DNA of 64,000 bases. It comes from Panorpa germanica. Lineage: Eukaryota; Arthropoda; Insecta; Mecoptera; Panorpidae. The notes under the pieces were generated by a model, which searched no databases, was not told the DNA's origin, and worked only from the letters and a program-made list of their open reading frames with translations. Positions 8,952-21,901 of this stretch are shown here, piece by piece (the stretch's first letter is position 1; each line of letters starts with the position of its first letter). A program made the translations under genes and the position numbers. Location: positions 15,435,782 to 15,499,781 of the forward strand of contig OY783208.1 in assembly GCA_963678705.1 (NCBI GenBank), given 5' to 3'.

Positions 8952-11900
8952 TTGTATATTTTGATTTTCTCAAATGGTATAGAATTACCGATGAAATTAA
9001 AAGATATTAGAACATTTGAGAAGAATAATGATATAAGTGTGAATGTTTATGGACTTGAAAATAATTTCATTGTGGGATCGTTGCATTATACATCTAAAAA
9101 GAAGAAACAACATGTTAATTTATTGTATATTGAAGATTTGAGTAATGGACATTATTGTTGGATTAAAAATATATCAAGATTAATAAGGAGTCAATTTACT
9201 AAGCATACTAGTAAACAATTTTTGTGTGATGGATGCTTTTCATTTTTTAACACAGAAGATCAGTAAAATAGACGTTTAGAATATGATTGCAATAAGATAT
9301 ATACAATCCTTCCTTCTAAGTATAACGCTAAAGATAAATTGGGTAATATGATATCTCAAAACATTTTAAAATTCGATAATCATAAGAATCAATTACGCGT
9401 TCCATTTGTGATATATGGAGATTTTGAAACATTATTAAAACCCATTAGTACTTGTTATCCTGAAACTAATACATCATTTTCAAATAATATTCAAATTCAT
9501 GAACCATATTCTTTTGCTTATTATATTAAATGTTCCTTTAATGATTCCTTAAGTAAGTTTGTTACGTACAGAGGTATTAATTGCGTTAAAGTATTTATTG
9601 AAACAATAACTGAAGACGCTAAACAAATTTATAAAGTCTTAAATAAAGTGAAGCCTTTAAATAAATTATCTGATTGGCAAAAACAGGAATATGATGAAGC
9701 TTCTATTTGCCATATTTGTGAAGGTATCCTCAATGGTGATAAAGTGTTAGATCATTGTCATTTAACTGGTAATTACCGAGGAGCTGCTCATAATCATTGC
9801 AATTTAAAATTTACAATTCCAAAGTTTATACCTGTCATATTCCATAACTTAAGTAATTACGATAGCCATATAATTGTAAAAGAATTAGGTAATGATAGTG
9901 AAAAAATTTAAGTTATTCCAGAAAATAAGGAAAAGTATATATCTTTTACGAAACGTATTTTGGTGGAATCAAAAGTCGATAAAAATGATAAAGTTCATAA
10001 CTGCTATATTAAACTTAGATTTATTGATTCTTTACGATTTATGCATTCTAGTTTAGAAACACTTGCAAAAAATTTATTATCAAAACAATTTTTCGAATTA
10101 AAAAAATTCTATCCGAATGAAAATCATTTCAATTTATTAAAACGTAAAGGTGTATTTCCTTATGAATATGTAAATAGTAGGGATATGCTTAATGAATCTG
10201 ACTTGCCATCTCAAAATAATTTTTATAGCTCACTTAATGGCTGTAATATATCTGACGATGATTACAATCATGCCAAAATGGTTTGGTATGCATTTGAAAT
10301 GAAAACATTAGGGGAATATTCAGACTTATATTTAAAGATCGATGTTCTGTTGTTAACAGATATTTTTGAAAATTTTCGAGATGTGTGCTATAAAACATTA
10401 AATATACATCATTTTCAAATAATATTCAAATTCATGAACCATATTCTTTTGCTTATTATATTAAATGTTCCTTTAATGATTCCTTAAGTAAGTTTGTTAC
10501 GTACAGAGGTATTAATTGCGTTAAAGTATTTATTGAAACAATAACTGAAGACGCTAAACAAATTTGTAAAGTCTTTAATAAAGTGAAGCCTTTAAATAAA
10601 TTATCTGATTGGCAAAAACAGGAATATGATGAAGCTTCTATTTGCCATATTTGTGAAGGTATCCTCAATGGTGATAAAGTGTTAGATCATTGTCATTTAA
10701 CTGGTAATTACCGAGGAGCTGCTCATAATCATTGCAATTTAAAATTTACAATTCCAAAGTTTATACCTGTCATATTCCATAACTTAAGTAATTACGATAG
10801 CCATATAATTGTAAAAGAATTAGGTAATGATAGTGAAAAAATTGAAGTTATTCCAGAAAATAAGGAAAAGTATATATCTTTTACGAAACATATTTTGGTG
10901 GAATCAAAAGTCGATAAAAATGATAAAGTTCATAACTGCTATATTAAACTTAGATTTATTGATTTTTTACGATTTATGCATTCTAGTTTAGAAACACTTG
11001 CAAAAAATTTATTATCAGAACAATTTTTCGAATTAAAAAAATTCTATCCGAATAAAAATCATTTCAATTTATTAAAACGTAAAGGTGTATTTCCTTATGA
11101 ATATGTAAATAGTAGGGATATGCTTAATGAATCTGATTTGCCATCTCAAAATAATTTTTATAGCTCACTTAATGGCTGTAATATATCTGACGATGATTAC
11201 AATCATGCCAAAATGGTTTGGTATGCATTTGAAATGAAAACATTGGGGGAATATTCAGACTTATATTTAAAGATCGATGTTCTGTTGTTAACAGATATTT
11301 TGCTATAAAACATATAATTTAGATCCCTGTCAATATTATACAGCACCAGGACTTTCTTGGGATGCTATGTTAAAGTATACAAGTTTTGAATTAGAACTTT
11401 TAACAGATATTGATATGTTACATTTTATTAAAAAAGGTATAAGAGGTGGAATATCACAATGCTCTCACAGACATGGAATTGCAAATAATAAATATATGTC
11501 CAATTATGATTCAAATTCTCAATATTTAATGTATTGGGATGCAAATAACTAAAGCTATTGAAGATAACTCAGATGTTGGTTATATATTAGAAGTCGATTT
11601 AAGATATCCTAATTATTTGCACGATGAACACAATGATCTACCTTTCTGTGCCGAAAATATTAAACCACCTTGCATTAAAACAAATGACGTTAAATTAATA
11701 CCAAATCTAAATAACAAGTATAATTATGTGCTTCACAATAGATCGTTAAAGCAATGTCTTAAAAATAATCTGAAAATAGATAAAATTCATAGAATTTTGG
11801 AATTTAAACAGTCTGATTGGTTAAAAAGTTATATTGATCTAAATACATTAAAAAGAAAGAACTCTGCAAATACATTTGAGAAAAACTTTTTTAAATTAAT

Positions 11901-12678
11901 GAATAATTCAGTTTATGGTAAAACAATGGAAAATGTAGATAAACGTGTCGATGTAAAGTTAATAACTCATTGGGATAATATAGGAAAAACAATGGGTGCT
12001 AATACACTTATAAGTAAACCAAACTATAATAGTTGTTCTATATTTCATGAAAACTTAGTTGCTATTCAAATGCAAAAACTTAAAGTTTTTTATAATAAAC
12101 CATTGTATTTAGGATTAAGTGTACTTGATATATCAAAAACTTTAATATACGATTTTCATTATGATTTCATCAAAAAAATCTATAAAGGTAATGCTAAATT
12201 GTTGTATACAGATACAGATTCATTAATATATCAAATTAAAACAGATGATATATATGACGATATTAAGTGTAATCTAGATAAATTTGATACATCTAATTAT
12301 CCATTTAATAATGAATTTTCATTACCTTTAATGAACAAAGCTAAATAAGGCTTAATGAAAGATGAATGCGCGAGTAGTATAATTTGGGAGTTTGTTGGGT
12401 TAAGGTCAAAAATGTATGCAATTGATATTGAGGGTTCATGCACAGCTAAAGCAAAAGGAATTAAGAAAAATATTGTAAACAAATTCAATATTAAAGATTA
12501 TGTAAATTGTTTATCTCAGGATAACATATTATTGATCACAATGAATACCTTTAAATCTATTAAGCATACAATTTATACTCAAATGATAAGTAAAGTAGGT
12601 CTTAGTGGAAATGATAATAAAAGATATGTATTAACTGATGGTATAAGTACTTTAGCACATGGACATTATAAAATTTAG
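8952..12678 (+). pseudogene. polB: Type-B DNA polymerase (A family), left-arm broken copy
   Basis: Protein-primed PolB as in Mavericks and adintoviruses, which would copy the linear element. Pieces in order: a zinc-finger-like segment ('CDGCFSFFNTEDQ', stop at 9264-9266), Exo I 'FVIYGDFETLL', an endonuclease-VII-like Cys/His block ('CHICEGILNGDKVLDHCHLT'), Exo II 'NLSNYDSHII', then a tandem repeat of about 0.9 kb. After that come '[19 protein letters not shown]', motif A partly deleted ('YLMYWDANN'), motif B '[17 protein letters not shown]', motif C 'LLYTDTDSLIYQI' and a C-terminal part (12355-12678). Lesions: missing N-terminus, stop at 9264, stop at about 9909 (GAA to TAA in 'EKIEVIPEN', private to this arm), the tandem duplication, a deletion around motif A, and a stop at about 12346. 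It cannot make an active enzyme. Confidence 0.9.
9475..11300 (+). repeat. Tandem duplication inside the left-arm PolB
   Basis: About 0.9 kb of polymerase sequence (9475 to about 10385) is repeated directly at about 10414-11300. It restarts in the words 'ATCATTTTCAAATAATATTC'. The second copy differs: it keeps GAA where the first has a stop near 9909, and it lacks a roughly 20-bp piece after 'GATATTTT' (GAAAATTTTCGAG...) that the first copy has. The right arm shares that small deletion. This suggests exchange between arms or repeated template switching. Confidence 0.85.
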
Positions 12679-13228
12679 TACTAATTTTAAGTTAAGTTTA
12701 AGTTTTGTATCAATTTATATCTGTTTTAGTTAAGATAATTAAAATGTATATTTATATAACAATTGAAAAAATAGCATGATGATCATGTTAACTTTGACTT
12801 TCCAAGTTTTCTAGAGTTTAAACAAGTTTGTAATTTATGTTGGGATTCAAATAAATATTCCTTTATGGTATAAGATAATTAAAATGTATATTTATATAAC
12901 AATTGAAAAATAGCATATTTGTAAATAAATAATAATATATAAACACAAACCATTGAGTTTTATTATTATAAGATTTAATACATCCATATAAAATAAGATA
13001 CACATATTTTATTAGTAATGTTTTGTTATATATAATTTTTATATGATTAACACTGGTCATAAGAGCTCTAATATATATGCATAGACATATTAATGTATGA
13101 GTATGCATACATAAAGTGGATGACAATTGTATACGTTATATGCAGGAGCAGTACCCAACTTGAACATAATTCAACGTAACTTAAACGATGTATTTTAAAG
13201 TAACAGAAATGTATTAATTTTAGGCTTA

Positions 13229-13552
13229 ATGAAAGATGAATGCGCGAGTAGTATAATTTGGGAGTTTGTTAGGTTAAGGTCAAAAATGTATGCAATTGAT
13301 ATTGAGGGTTCATGCACAGCTAAAGCAAAAGGAATTAAGAAAAATATTGTAAACAAATTCAATATTAAAGATTATGTAAATTGTTTATCTCAGGATAACA
13401 TATTATTGATCACAATGAATACCTTTAAATCTATTAAGCATACAATTTATACTCAAATGATAAGTAAAGTAGGTCTTAGTGGAAATGATAATAAAAGTTA
13501 TGTATTAACTGATGGTATAAGTACTTTAGCACATGGACATTATAAAATTTAG
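13229..13552 (+). pseudogene. Second copy of the PolB 3' end (A family)
   Basis: Open 107-residue fragment almost identical to 12355-12678 (start 'MKDECASSIIWEFV', end 'ISTLAHGHYKI'). The region after it (13553-13720) also repeats the region after 12678. It is preceded by non-coding sequence related to the hinge (GCAGGAGCAGTACCCAACTTGAAC), so it is a fragment pasted in by rearrangement near the palindrome centre, not a gene. Differences from the first copy include Gly to Arg and Arg to Ser changes. Confidence 0.85.
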
Positions 13553-13779
13553 TACTAATTTTAAGTTAAGTTTAAGTTTTGTATAAATTTATATCTGTTT
13601 TAGTTAAGATAATTAAAATGTATATTTATATAACAATTGAAAAATAGCATATTTATAAATAAATAATAATATATAAACACAAACCATTGAGTTTTATTAT
13701 TATAAGATTTAATGTTTTAATACATCCATATAAAATAAGATACACATATTTTATTAGTAATGTTTTGTTATATATAATC

Positions 13780-13786
<7 letters not shown>

Positions 13787-13815
<29 letters not shown>
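13787..13815. repeat. (TA)n microsatellite in the A centre
   Basis: Uninterrupted alternating T and A for nearly 30 bases within the copied 3' flank of the polymerase. The other copies of this flank (near 13030, 14715, 31915) have only a short ATATATAT stretch, so the tract expanded here. Confidence 0.9.
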
Positions 13816-13818
<3 letters not shown>

Positions 13819-14100
13819 TACGTGTCACTGTGTTGTCCCCTATGGACTCCTAAACTACTTAACCGATTTTAATGAAATTTGTACACCGTGTGCAGTTTGA
13901 CCCAACTTGAAAGATAGGATAGCTTACATCTCAATTTATTTATCTTATTGCTAATTATTTGTCTATTAATTATCTGTATATGACATATGACATCGGTAAT
14001 TAACACTGGTCATAAGAGCTCTAATATATATATATGCATAGACATATTAATGTATGAGTATGCGTACATAAAGTGGATAACAATTGTATACGTTATATGC

Positions 14101-14620
14101 AGGAGCAGTACTTAACTTGAACGTACTAGGAACGTAACTTGAACGTACTAGGAACGTAACTTGCATGAACGTACTGGGAACTACGTTCCCATTACGTTTA
14201 AGTTACGTTCCCAGTACGTTCAAAAATGCTTGATGACAATTGTATACGTTATATGCAGGAGCAGTACCCAACTTGAACGTACTGGGAACGTAACTTGAAC
14301 GTATGGGAACGTAACTTGGAACGTAATTCAACGTAAGCTTACGTTGAATTACGTTCTTACGTTCCCATTATCGTGACCTAAATGCATCCCCACTATGCAG
14401 TTACGTTCCCATTACGTTCAAGTTACGTTCCCAGTACGTTCAAGTTGGGTACTGCTCCTGCATATAACGTATACAATTGTCATCAAGCATTTTTGAACGT
14501 ACTGGGAACGTAACTTAAACGTAATGGGAACGTAGTTCCCAGTACGTTCATGCAAGTTACGTTCCTAGTACGTTCAAGTTACGTTCCCAGTACGTTCAAG
14601 TTGGGTACTGCTCCTGCATA
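14101..14620. repeat. Hinge repeat array with central palindrome, element A
   Basis: Array of 11-bp half-units of the type ACGTTCCCATT and ACGTTCAAGTT (here also ACGTTCCCAGT), in both orientations. At its middle is a perfect dyad of 19 bp per arm (about 14319-14356), centred between 14337 and 14338 on AAGCTT. Around the dyad the flanks mirror each other, with GCAGGAGCAGTACC... on one side and GGTACTGCTCCTGC on the other. Inside it, 14370-14394 is a 25-bp exact copy of terminal-repeat sequence (22083-22107). The array is the symmetry centre of the palindromic element, and similar arrays lie at the hinge of B (56755-56970) and the broken end of C (31145-31388). Confidence 0.9.
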
Positions 14621-15075
14621 TAACGTATACAATTGTCATCCACTTTATGTACGCATACATTAATATGTCTATGCATATATATTAGAGCTCTTATGACCAG
14701 TGTTAATCATATAAGAATTATATATATAACAAAACATTACTAATAAAATATGTGTATCTTATTTTATATGGATGTATTAAATCTTATAATAATAAAACTC
14801 AATGGTTTGTGTTTATATATTATTATTTATTTATAAATATGCTATTTTTCAATTGTTATATAAATATACATTTTAATTATCTTATAGCATAAAGGAATAT
14901 TTATTTGAATCTCAACATAAATTACAAACTTGTTTAAACTCTAGAAAACTTGGAAAGTCAAAGTTAACATGATCATCATGCTATTTTTCAATTGTTATAT
15001 AAATATACATTTTAATTATCTTAACTAAAACAGATATAAATTTATACAAAACTTAAACTTAACTTAAAATTAGTA

Positions 15076-18000
15076 CTAAATTTTATAATGTCCATGTGCT
15101 AAAGTACTTATACCATCAGTTAATACATATCTTTTATTATCATTTCCACTAAGACCTACTTTACTTATCATTTGAGTATAAATTGTATGCTTAATAGATT
15201 TAAAGGTATTCATTGTGATCAATAATATGTTATCCTGAGATAAACAATTTACATAATCTTTAATATTGAATTTGTTTACAATATTTTTCTTAATTCCTTT
15301 TGCTTTAGCTGTGCATGAACTCTCAATATCAATTGCATACATTTTTTGACCTTAACCCAACAAACTCCCAAATTATACTACTCGCGCATTCATCTTTCAT
15401 TAAGCCTAATTTAGCTTTGTTCATTAAAGGTAATGAAAATTCATTATTAAATGGATAATTAGATGTATTAAATTTATCTAGATTACACTTAATATCGGCA
15501 TATATATCATCTGTTTTAATTTGATATATTAATGAATCTGTATCTGTATATTGTTTCAATAAATACTTTAACGCAATTAATACTTCTGTACGTAACAAAC
15601 TTACTTAAGAATCATTAAGGGAACATTTAATATAATAAGCAAAACAATATGGTTCATGAATTTGAATATTATTTGAAAATGATGTATTAGTTTCAGGATA
15701 ACAAGTACTAATGGGTTTTAATAATGTTTCAAAATCTCCATATATCACAAATGGAACGCGTAATTGATTCTTATGAATATCGAATTTTAAAATGTTTTGA
15801 GATATCATATTACCCAATTTATCTTTAGCGTTATACTTAGAAGGAAGGATTGTATATATGTTATTGCAATCATATTCTAAATGTCTATTTAACTGATCTT
15901 CTGTGTTAAAAAATGAAAAGCATCCATCACACAAAAATTGTTTACTAATATGCTTAGTAAATTGACTTCTTATTAATCTTGATATATTTTTTAATCCAAC
16001 AATAATGTCCATTACTCAAATCTTCAATATACAATAAATTAACATGTTGTTTCTTCTTTTTAGATGTATAATGCAACGGTCCCACAATGAAATTATTTTC
16101 AAGTCCATAAACATTCACACTTATATCATTATTCTTCTCAAATGTTCTAATATCTTTTAATTTCATCGGTAATTCTATACCATTTGAGAAAATCAAAATA
16201 TACAAGGACGTCGATTATGTTACAAACATTATAACAAAGGAAACATACAAAGAGATGGTCCTCCATGTCAAATAAGAAACTGTTATGATTGTAATTATAT
16301 GTTATATTAATTTAACGTCATTTGTTTTAATGCAAGGTGGTTTAATATTTTCGGCACAGAAAGGTAGATCATTGTGTTCATCGTGCAAATAATTAGGATA
16401 TCTTAAATCGACTTCTAATATATAACCAACATCTGAGTTATCTTCAATAGCTTTAGTTATTTGCATCCCAATACATTAAATATTGAGAATCTTTATTTGA
16501 ATCATAATTGGACATATATTTATTATTTGCAATTCCATGTCTGTGAGAGCATTGTGATATTCCACCTCTTATACCTTTTTTAATAAAATGTAACATATCA
16601 ATATCTGTTAAAAGTTCTAATTCAATACTTGTATAATTTAACATAGCATCCCAAGAAAGTCCTGGTGCTGTATAATATTGACAGGGATCTAAATTATATG
16701 TTTTATAGCAAAATATCTGTTAACAACAGAACATCGATCTTTAAATATAAGTCTGAATATTCCCCCAATGTTTTCATTTCAAATGCATACCAAACCATTT
16801 TGGCATGATTGTAATCATCGTCAGATATATTACAGCCATTAAGTGAGCTATAAAAATTATTTTGAGATGGCAAGTCAGATTCATTAAGCATATCCCTACT
16901 ATTTACATATTCATAAGGAAATACACCTTTACGTTTTAATAAATTGATTGGTTTACTTATAAGTGTATTAGCACCCATTGTTTTTCCTATATTATCCCAA
17001 TGAGTTATTAACTTTACATCGACACGTTTATCTACATTTTCTATTGTTTTACCATAAACTGAATTATTCATTAATTTAAAAAAGTTTTTTCTCAAATGTA
17101 TTTGCAGAGTTCTTTCTTTTTAATGTATTTAGATCAATATAACTTTTTAACTAATCAGACTGTTTAAATTCCAAAATTCTATGAATTTTATCTATTTTCA
17201 GATTATTTTTAAGACATTGCTTTAACGATCTATTGTGAAGCACATAATTATACTTGTTATTTAGATTTGGTATTAATTTAACGTCATTTGTTTTAATGCA
17301 AGGTGGTTTAATATTTTCGGCACAGAAAGGTAGATCATTGTGTTCATCGTGCAAATAATTAGGATATCTTAAATCGACTTCTAATATATAACCAACATCT
17401 GAGTTATCTTCAATAGCTTTAGTTATTTGCATCCCAATACATTAAATATTGAGAATCTTTATTTGAATCATAATTGGACATATATTTATTATTTGCAATT
17501 CCATGTCTGTGAGAGCATTGTGATATTCCACCTCTTATACCTTTTTTAATAAAATGTAACATATCAATATCTGTTAAAAGTTCTAATTCAATACTTGTAT
17601 AATTTAACATAGCATCCCAAGAAAGTCCTGGTGCTGTATAATATTGACAGGGATCTAAATTATATGTTTTATAGCAAAATATCTGTTAACAACAGAACAT
17701 CGATCTTTAAATATAAGTCTGAATATTCCCCCAATGTTTTCATTTCAAATGCATACCAAACCATTTTGGCATGATTGTAATCATCGTCAGATATATTACA
17801 GCCATTAAGTGAGCTATAAAAATTATTTTGAGATGGCAAGTCAGATTCATTAAGCATATCCCTACTATTTACATATTCATAAGGAAATACACCTTTACGT
17901 TTTAATAAATTGAAATGATTTTCATTCGGATAGAATTTTTTAATTCGAAAAATTGTTCTGATAATAAATTTTTTGCAAGTGTTTCTAAACTAGAATGCAT

Positions 18001-19071
18001 AAATCTAAGTTTAATATAGCAGTTATGAACTTTATCATTTTTATCGACTTTTGATTCCACCAAAATATGTTTCGTAAAAGATATATACTTTTCCTTATTT
18101 TCTGGAATAACTTCAATTTTTTCACTATCATTACCTAATTCTTTTACAATTATATGGCTATCGTAATTACTTAAGTTATGGAATATGACAGGTATAAACT
18201 TTGGAATTGTAAATTTTAAATTGCAATGATTATGAGCAGCTCCTCGGTAATTACCAGTTAAATGACAATGATCTAACACTTTATCACCATTGAGGATACC
18301 TTCACAAATATGGCAAATAGAAGCTTCATCATATTCCTGTTTTTGCCAATCAGATAATTTATTTAAAGGCTTCACTTTATTTAAGACTTTATAAATTTGT
18401 TTAGCGTCTTCAGTTATTGTTTCAATAAATACTTTAACGCAATTAATACCTCTGTACGTAACAAACTTACTTAAGGAATCATTAAAGGAACATTTAATAT
18501 AATAAGCAAAAGAATATGGTTCATGAATTTGAATATTATTTGAAAATGATGTATTAGTTTCAGGATAACAAGTACTAATGGGTTTTAATAATGTTTCAAA
18601 ATCTCCATATATCACAAATGCAACGCGTAATTGATTCTTATGATTATCGAATTTTAAAATGTTTTGAGATATCATATTACCCAATTTATCTTTAGCGTTA
18701 TACTTAGAAGGAAGGATTGTATATATCTTATTGCAATCATATTCTAAACGTCTATTTTACTGATCTTCTGTGTTAAAAAATGAAAAGCATCCATCACACA
18801 AAAATTGTTTACTAGTATGCTTAGTAAATTGACTTCTTATTAATCTTGATATATTTTTAATCCAACAATAATGTCCATTACTCAAATCTTCAATATACAA
18901 TAAATTAACATGTTGTTTCTTCTTTTTAGATGTATAATGCAACGATCCCACAATGAAATTATTTTCAAGTCCATAAACATTCACACTTATATCATTATTC
19001 TTCTCAAATGTTCTAATATCTTTTAATTTCATCGGTAATTCTATACCATTTGAGAAAATCAAAATATACAA
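15076..19071 (-). pseudogene. polB: Type-B DNA polymerase (A family), right-arm scrambled copies
   Basis: Read on the minus strand from 19071. The N-terminal part (19071-17902: zinc finger with the same stop as the left arm, Exo I, endonuclease-VII-like block, Exo II) loses frame near 17930 and continues to 17669. Then come a middle piece (17610-17419, '[16 protein letters not shown]', then 17432-17151) and a repeat of the middle with motif B joined backwards to upstream sequence (17095-16703, then 16644-16453). Next is a second N-terminal piece (16205-15605) in which the 'NTEDQLNRHLEYD' site is intact, fused at about 15600 to the C-terminal part with motif C lost (15598-15076). So at least three partial copies are chained by deletions and duplications. 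The outer part is the inverted twin of the left arm; the inner part is private to this arm. Confidence 0.85.
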
Positions 19072-19706
19072 GGACGTCGATTATGTTACAAACATTATAA
19101 CAAAGGAAACATACAAAGAGATGGTCCTCCATGTCAAATAAGAAACTGTTATGATTGTAATTATATGTTATATTATGATTCTAATGGATGTAGTTATACC
19201 CTAATAAATAAATAAAAGAATTATATACATTTTAAATTTATATATATATTATAAATTAAGTAATTACAATAGTTTTGATATTTCTTCTAATATATACGAC
19301 ATGTTTGAAATTATTATCATTTTTAATAATATATCATTAGAATTTAACTCTTCACATTCGTAAAATATGTTTACACGTACAATTACTGTATAAAATAAGT
19401 ATTTTTTAAACGTAATTTATATATATATATATATAATAGTCCCCACTATAAATATAGCTTAAAAAAAAATTTTTGCAAAAAAAATAAAAATTGCTAGCAT
19501 CTTCATTGTCAGTGTATGTATAGTATCCCATACCATTAATATTCTTCATAATTTGTTGTAATATTTTATATTTTGGTTGATATAAATTTCATATACATTA
19601 TAATATATTTATTAAAACTAAAACGAAATATTGATTCTAAAACAACTGATAGCTAAAAATTATTTGTAATATCAGATGCACATAAAATATAACGCTAATT
19701 TAAAAA

Positions 19707-20210
19707 TCAATCCCAATTTTCTTCTTCTTCTTCTTCCTTTAATGAATTCAATGAAACAGAAAAACTTATTTCATTTTTATTTTTAAAATAATCAAATTTA
19801 TTAAGTTTGACTTTTACTTCTAAGTCATACTTTTCAATTGTTCTTAATTTTTCTAATTTTGAATAAAAAGTATGGTTAAACTTATCAAGCCAACATACGT
19901 TTTTAACCAAATTCAAATCTATAACTTTATTAATAAAATGGTATTGCAAATAGCGTAATTTATGTAATGTATTTGCACTATATGTATCATCAAAATATCT
20001 TGTTACTAATGCTCTTAATATATTTTTAAAATGCTCATGTTGTGCGTCTGATATTATATTATATTTTAGCTCATATTTTTTTCTTAAATCTACCTCTAAT
20101 TTTGCTACTTTACTGATTGATACACCTAATATTTTAAATCTATAAAAATTACTAACAAGATGATATTCAGTACATTCAATTGCCCGCTGCTTTCTATGAT
20201 AAAGGCATAA
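19707..20210 (-). CDS. Element A two-exon ORF, exon 2 (right arm)
   Basis: Inverted twin of 7813-8316. It has the same 504-nt length, no frameshift and no early stop, and the acidic tail reads 'KEEEEEENWD'. The few differences from the left copy are substitutions. Finding both copies open after the arms began to diverge is the main reason to treat this as a real gene. Function is not recognised. Confidence 0.58.
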   Translation of the reverse strand, partial: LCLYHRKQRAIECTEYHLVSNFYRFKILGVSISKVAKLEVDLRKKYELKYNIISDAQHEHFKNILRALVTRYFDDTYSANTLHKLRYLQYHFINKVIDLNLVKNVCWLDKFNHTFYSKLEKLRTIEKYDLEVKVKLNKFDYFKNKNEISFSVSLNSLKEEEEEENWD

Positions 20211-20275
20211 CTATAAATAAAATTATATAAATAACTAAATTTTTTAATTGGTAAACATATAATAAAAAAACTAAC

Positions 20276-20374
20276 CTGTAATCCAGATTCTGCTATTTTC
20301 GGACAGGTGTACTTATAAGTGTCATCTGAATACAGGTATACACAACACAAAAAGTTGTTGTTATCTAAAGACAT
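20276..20374 (-). CDS. Element A two-exon ORF, exon 1 (right arm)
   Basis: Inverted twin of 7649-7747: ATG at 20374, 33 codons, the same donor. The 65-bp intron (20211-20275) keeps the GTTAGT donor and TTTATAG acceptor. Spliced, it gives the same 200-residue protein as the left arm, with a handful of substitutions. Confidence 0.58.
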
Positions 20375-21901
20375 TTTAAAACTTATATTATTATTAATAT
20401 AAACAGTTACTACTAAATTAAGTTGTTTTAATACATTCAATAAAAAATTAACTTACAAAGTTATATCAATCTATAGGGTAGTAATTATTGGCAATGGGAG
20501 ATGGAACAAAACAGCAATATTCTGTTGACATTTAAAACTGTTATTATTATTATAACTAAATTAAAATTATCTAAAAAGTATTAAAAATTAACTTACCTAA
20601 CTGTTTGCTCATAAGTATGAAAGTCTAAAAGGGTTCAAACAGTAAAAACTCAAGATTAGGTTGAAACTGCTATAGACACCTGTAAATATTTGAAAACTAC
20701 TATTAAATTTATTGTAAACATACAAAATCTTATACAAAATTTACTTACCACATAATTATCCACTTACAAACTGAAATTATTGATAAAATTTTTTTTTTAA
20801 AATAGCACTAAATAGCCACTAAATTATTTAAAAACACAAGTTATTTAAAAAGAACTAACTCAGAACAAGACTTTGCAAGACAATTTAATAAACAAACTGC
20901 ACAATACTTAATATAACACAATCATATTCTTAGACTTATATATAAATTATAATATAAAAATTTAACAGGGTAGCACTTTACTTATTTAATACTATAATAT
21001 ATTTACCATCAGACTATCAATTCTTAATTCTATCATCCCCGCGCATTCAAAATAAATAAAATTCTCGGGGCCCCCGACCCTTCGAGCAGTTTTATTTTAA
21101 AAAGTTTGTTTCAACTTAAGTTAGAGCTTTTGGTTTAGCTTATTGTGATTCTACTATTATCCACAACCTATATAGCCTCATACATATGGATCAAACCGCT
21201 ACCTAATAAATTTGTATAATAAAATATCCTCCTACTATTTTAACAGTTACTGTGGTGTTATAACCTCATATATGTAAAACAACACCATTGTCTGACTTAT
21301 AAGACTTTATGATTATTACAACACATAAAAAAAATAACTGTATGCTTTGAGAATCATCAATGATATAATGTACGTATATTATAACTTTTAGTATACTTAA
21401 ATAAATAATCTAATACAACAATACCCAATCCGGCTCTACATTTAACTAAAACATGAAATGTATAACAAAAAAAATTTGTCTACGTTTGGAAAATATTGTT
21501 TTTTTTTTCTGGTGAATTCGTCGCTTGTATTCAATACGTTCTCACACAGTTTTAACACATGTGCTTCAAGTTACATTCCCATTACGTTCAAGTTACATTC
21601 GAACTAATGCGCTTGTGTTCAAAGTTTCTCACACATGTGCTGTTTGCAAATTTCTGGTGAATTCGAAGCGCTATAAATACACTGTTATAAATAATTTAAC
21701 ACTGTTATTGTAATAGTTATTGTTATAATCTATGTTTAACAATCCTTAAGAATATATATCACAAATTATACTATAACCTTTTATATTATACCCCACCATG
21801 TGTAATATAACGTCATTATAACATATAACTACTACAACGTCATAATCTTATAACCAATAACAAATCAAACATAAGAATTAATATCGGTATCTCACTCTTT
21901 A
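20375..21901. other. Inner right arm of A, non-coding
   Basis: Inverted copy of 6121-7648 with few differences. It includes the same lone 11-bp repeat pair (about 21570-21600), here ATTCCCATTACGTTCAAGTT, and the GC-rich CTCGGGGCCCCCGACCC block near 21063. No gene supported. Confidence 0.5.
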
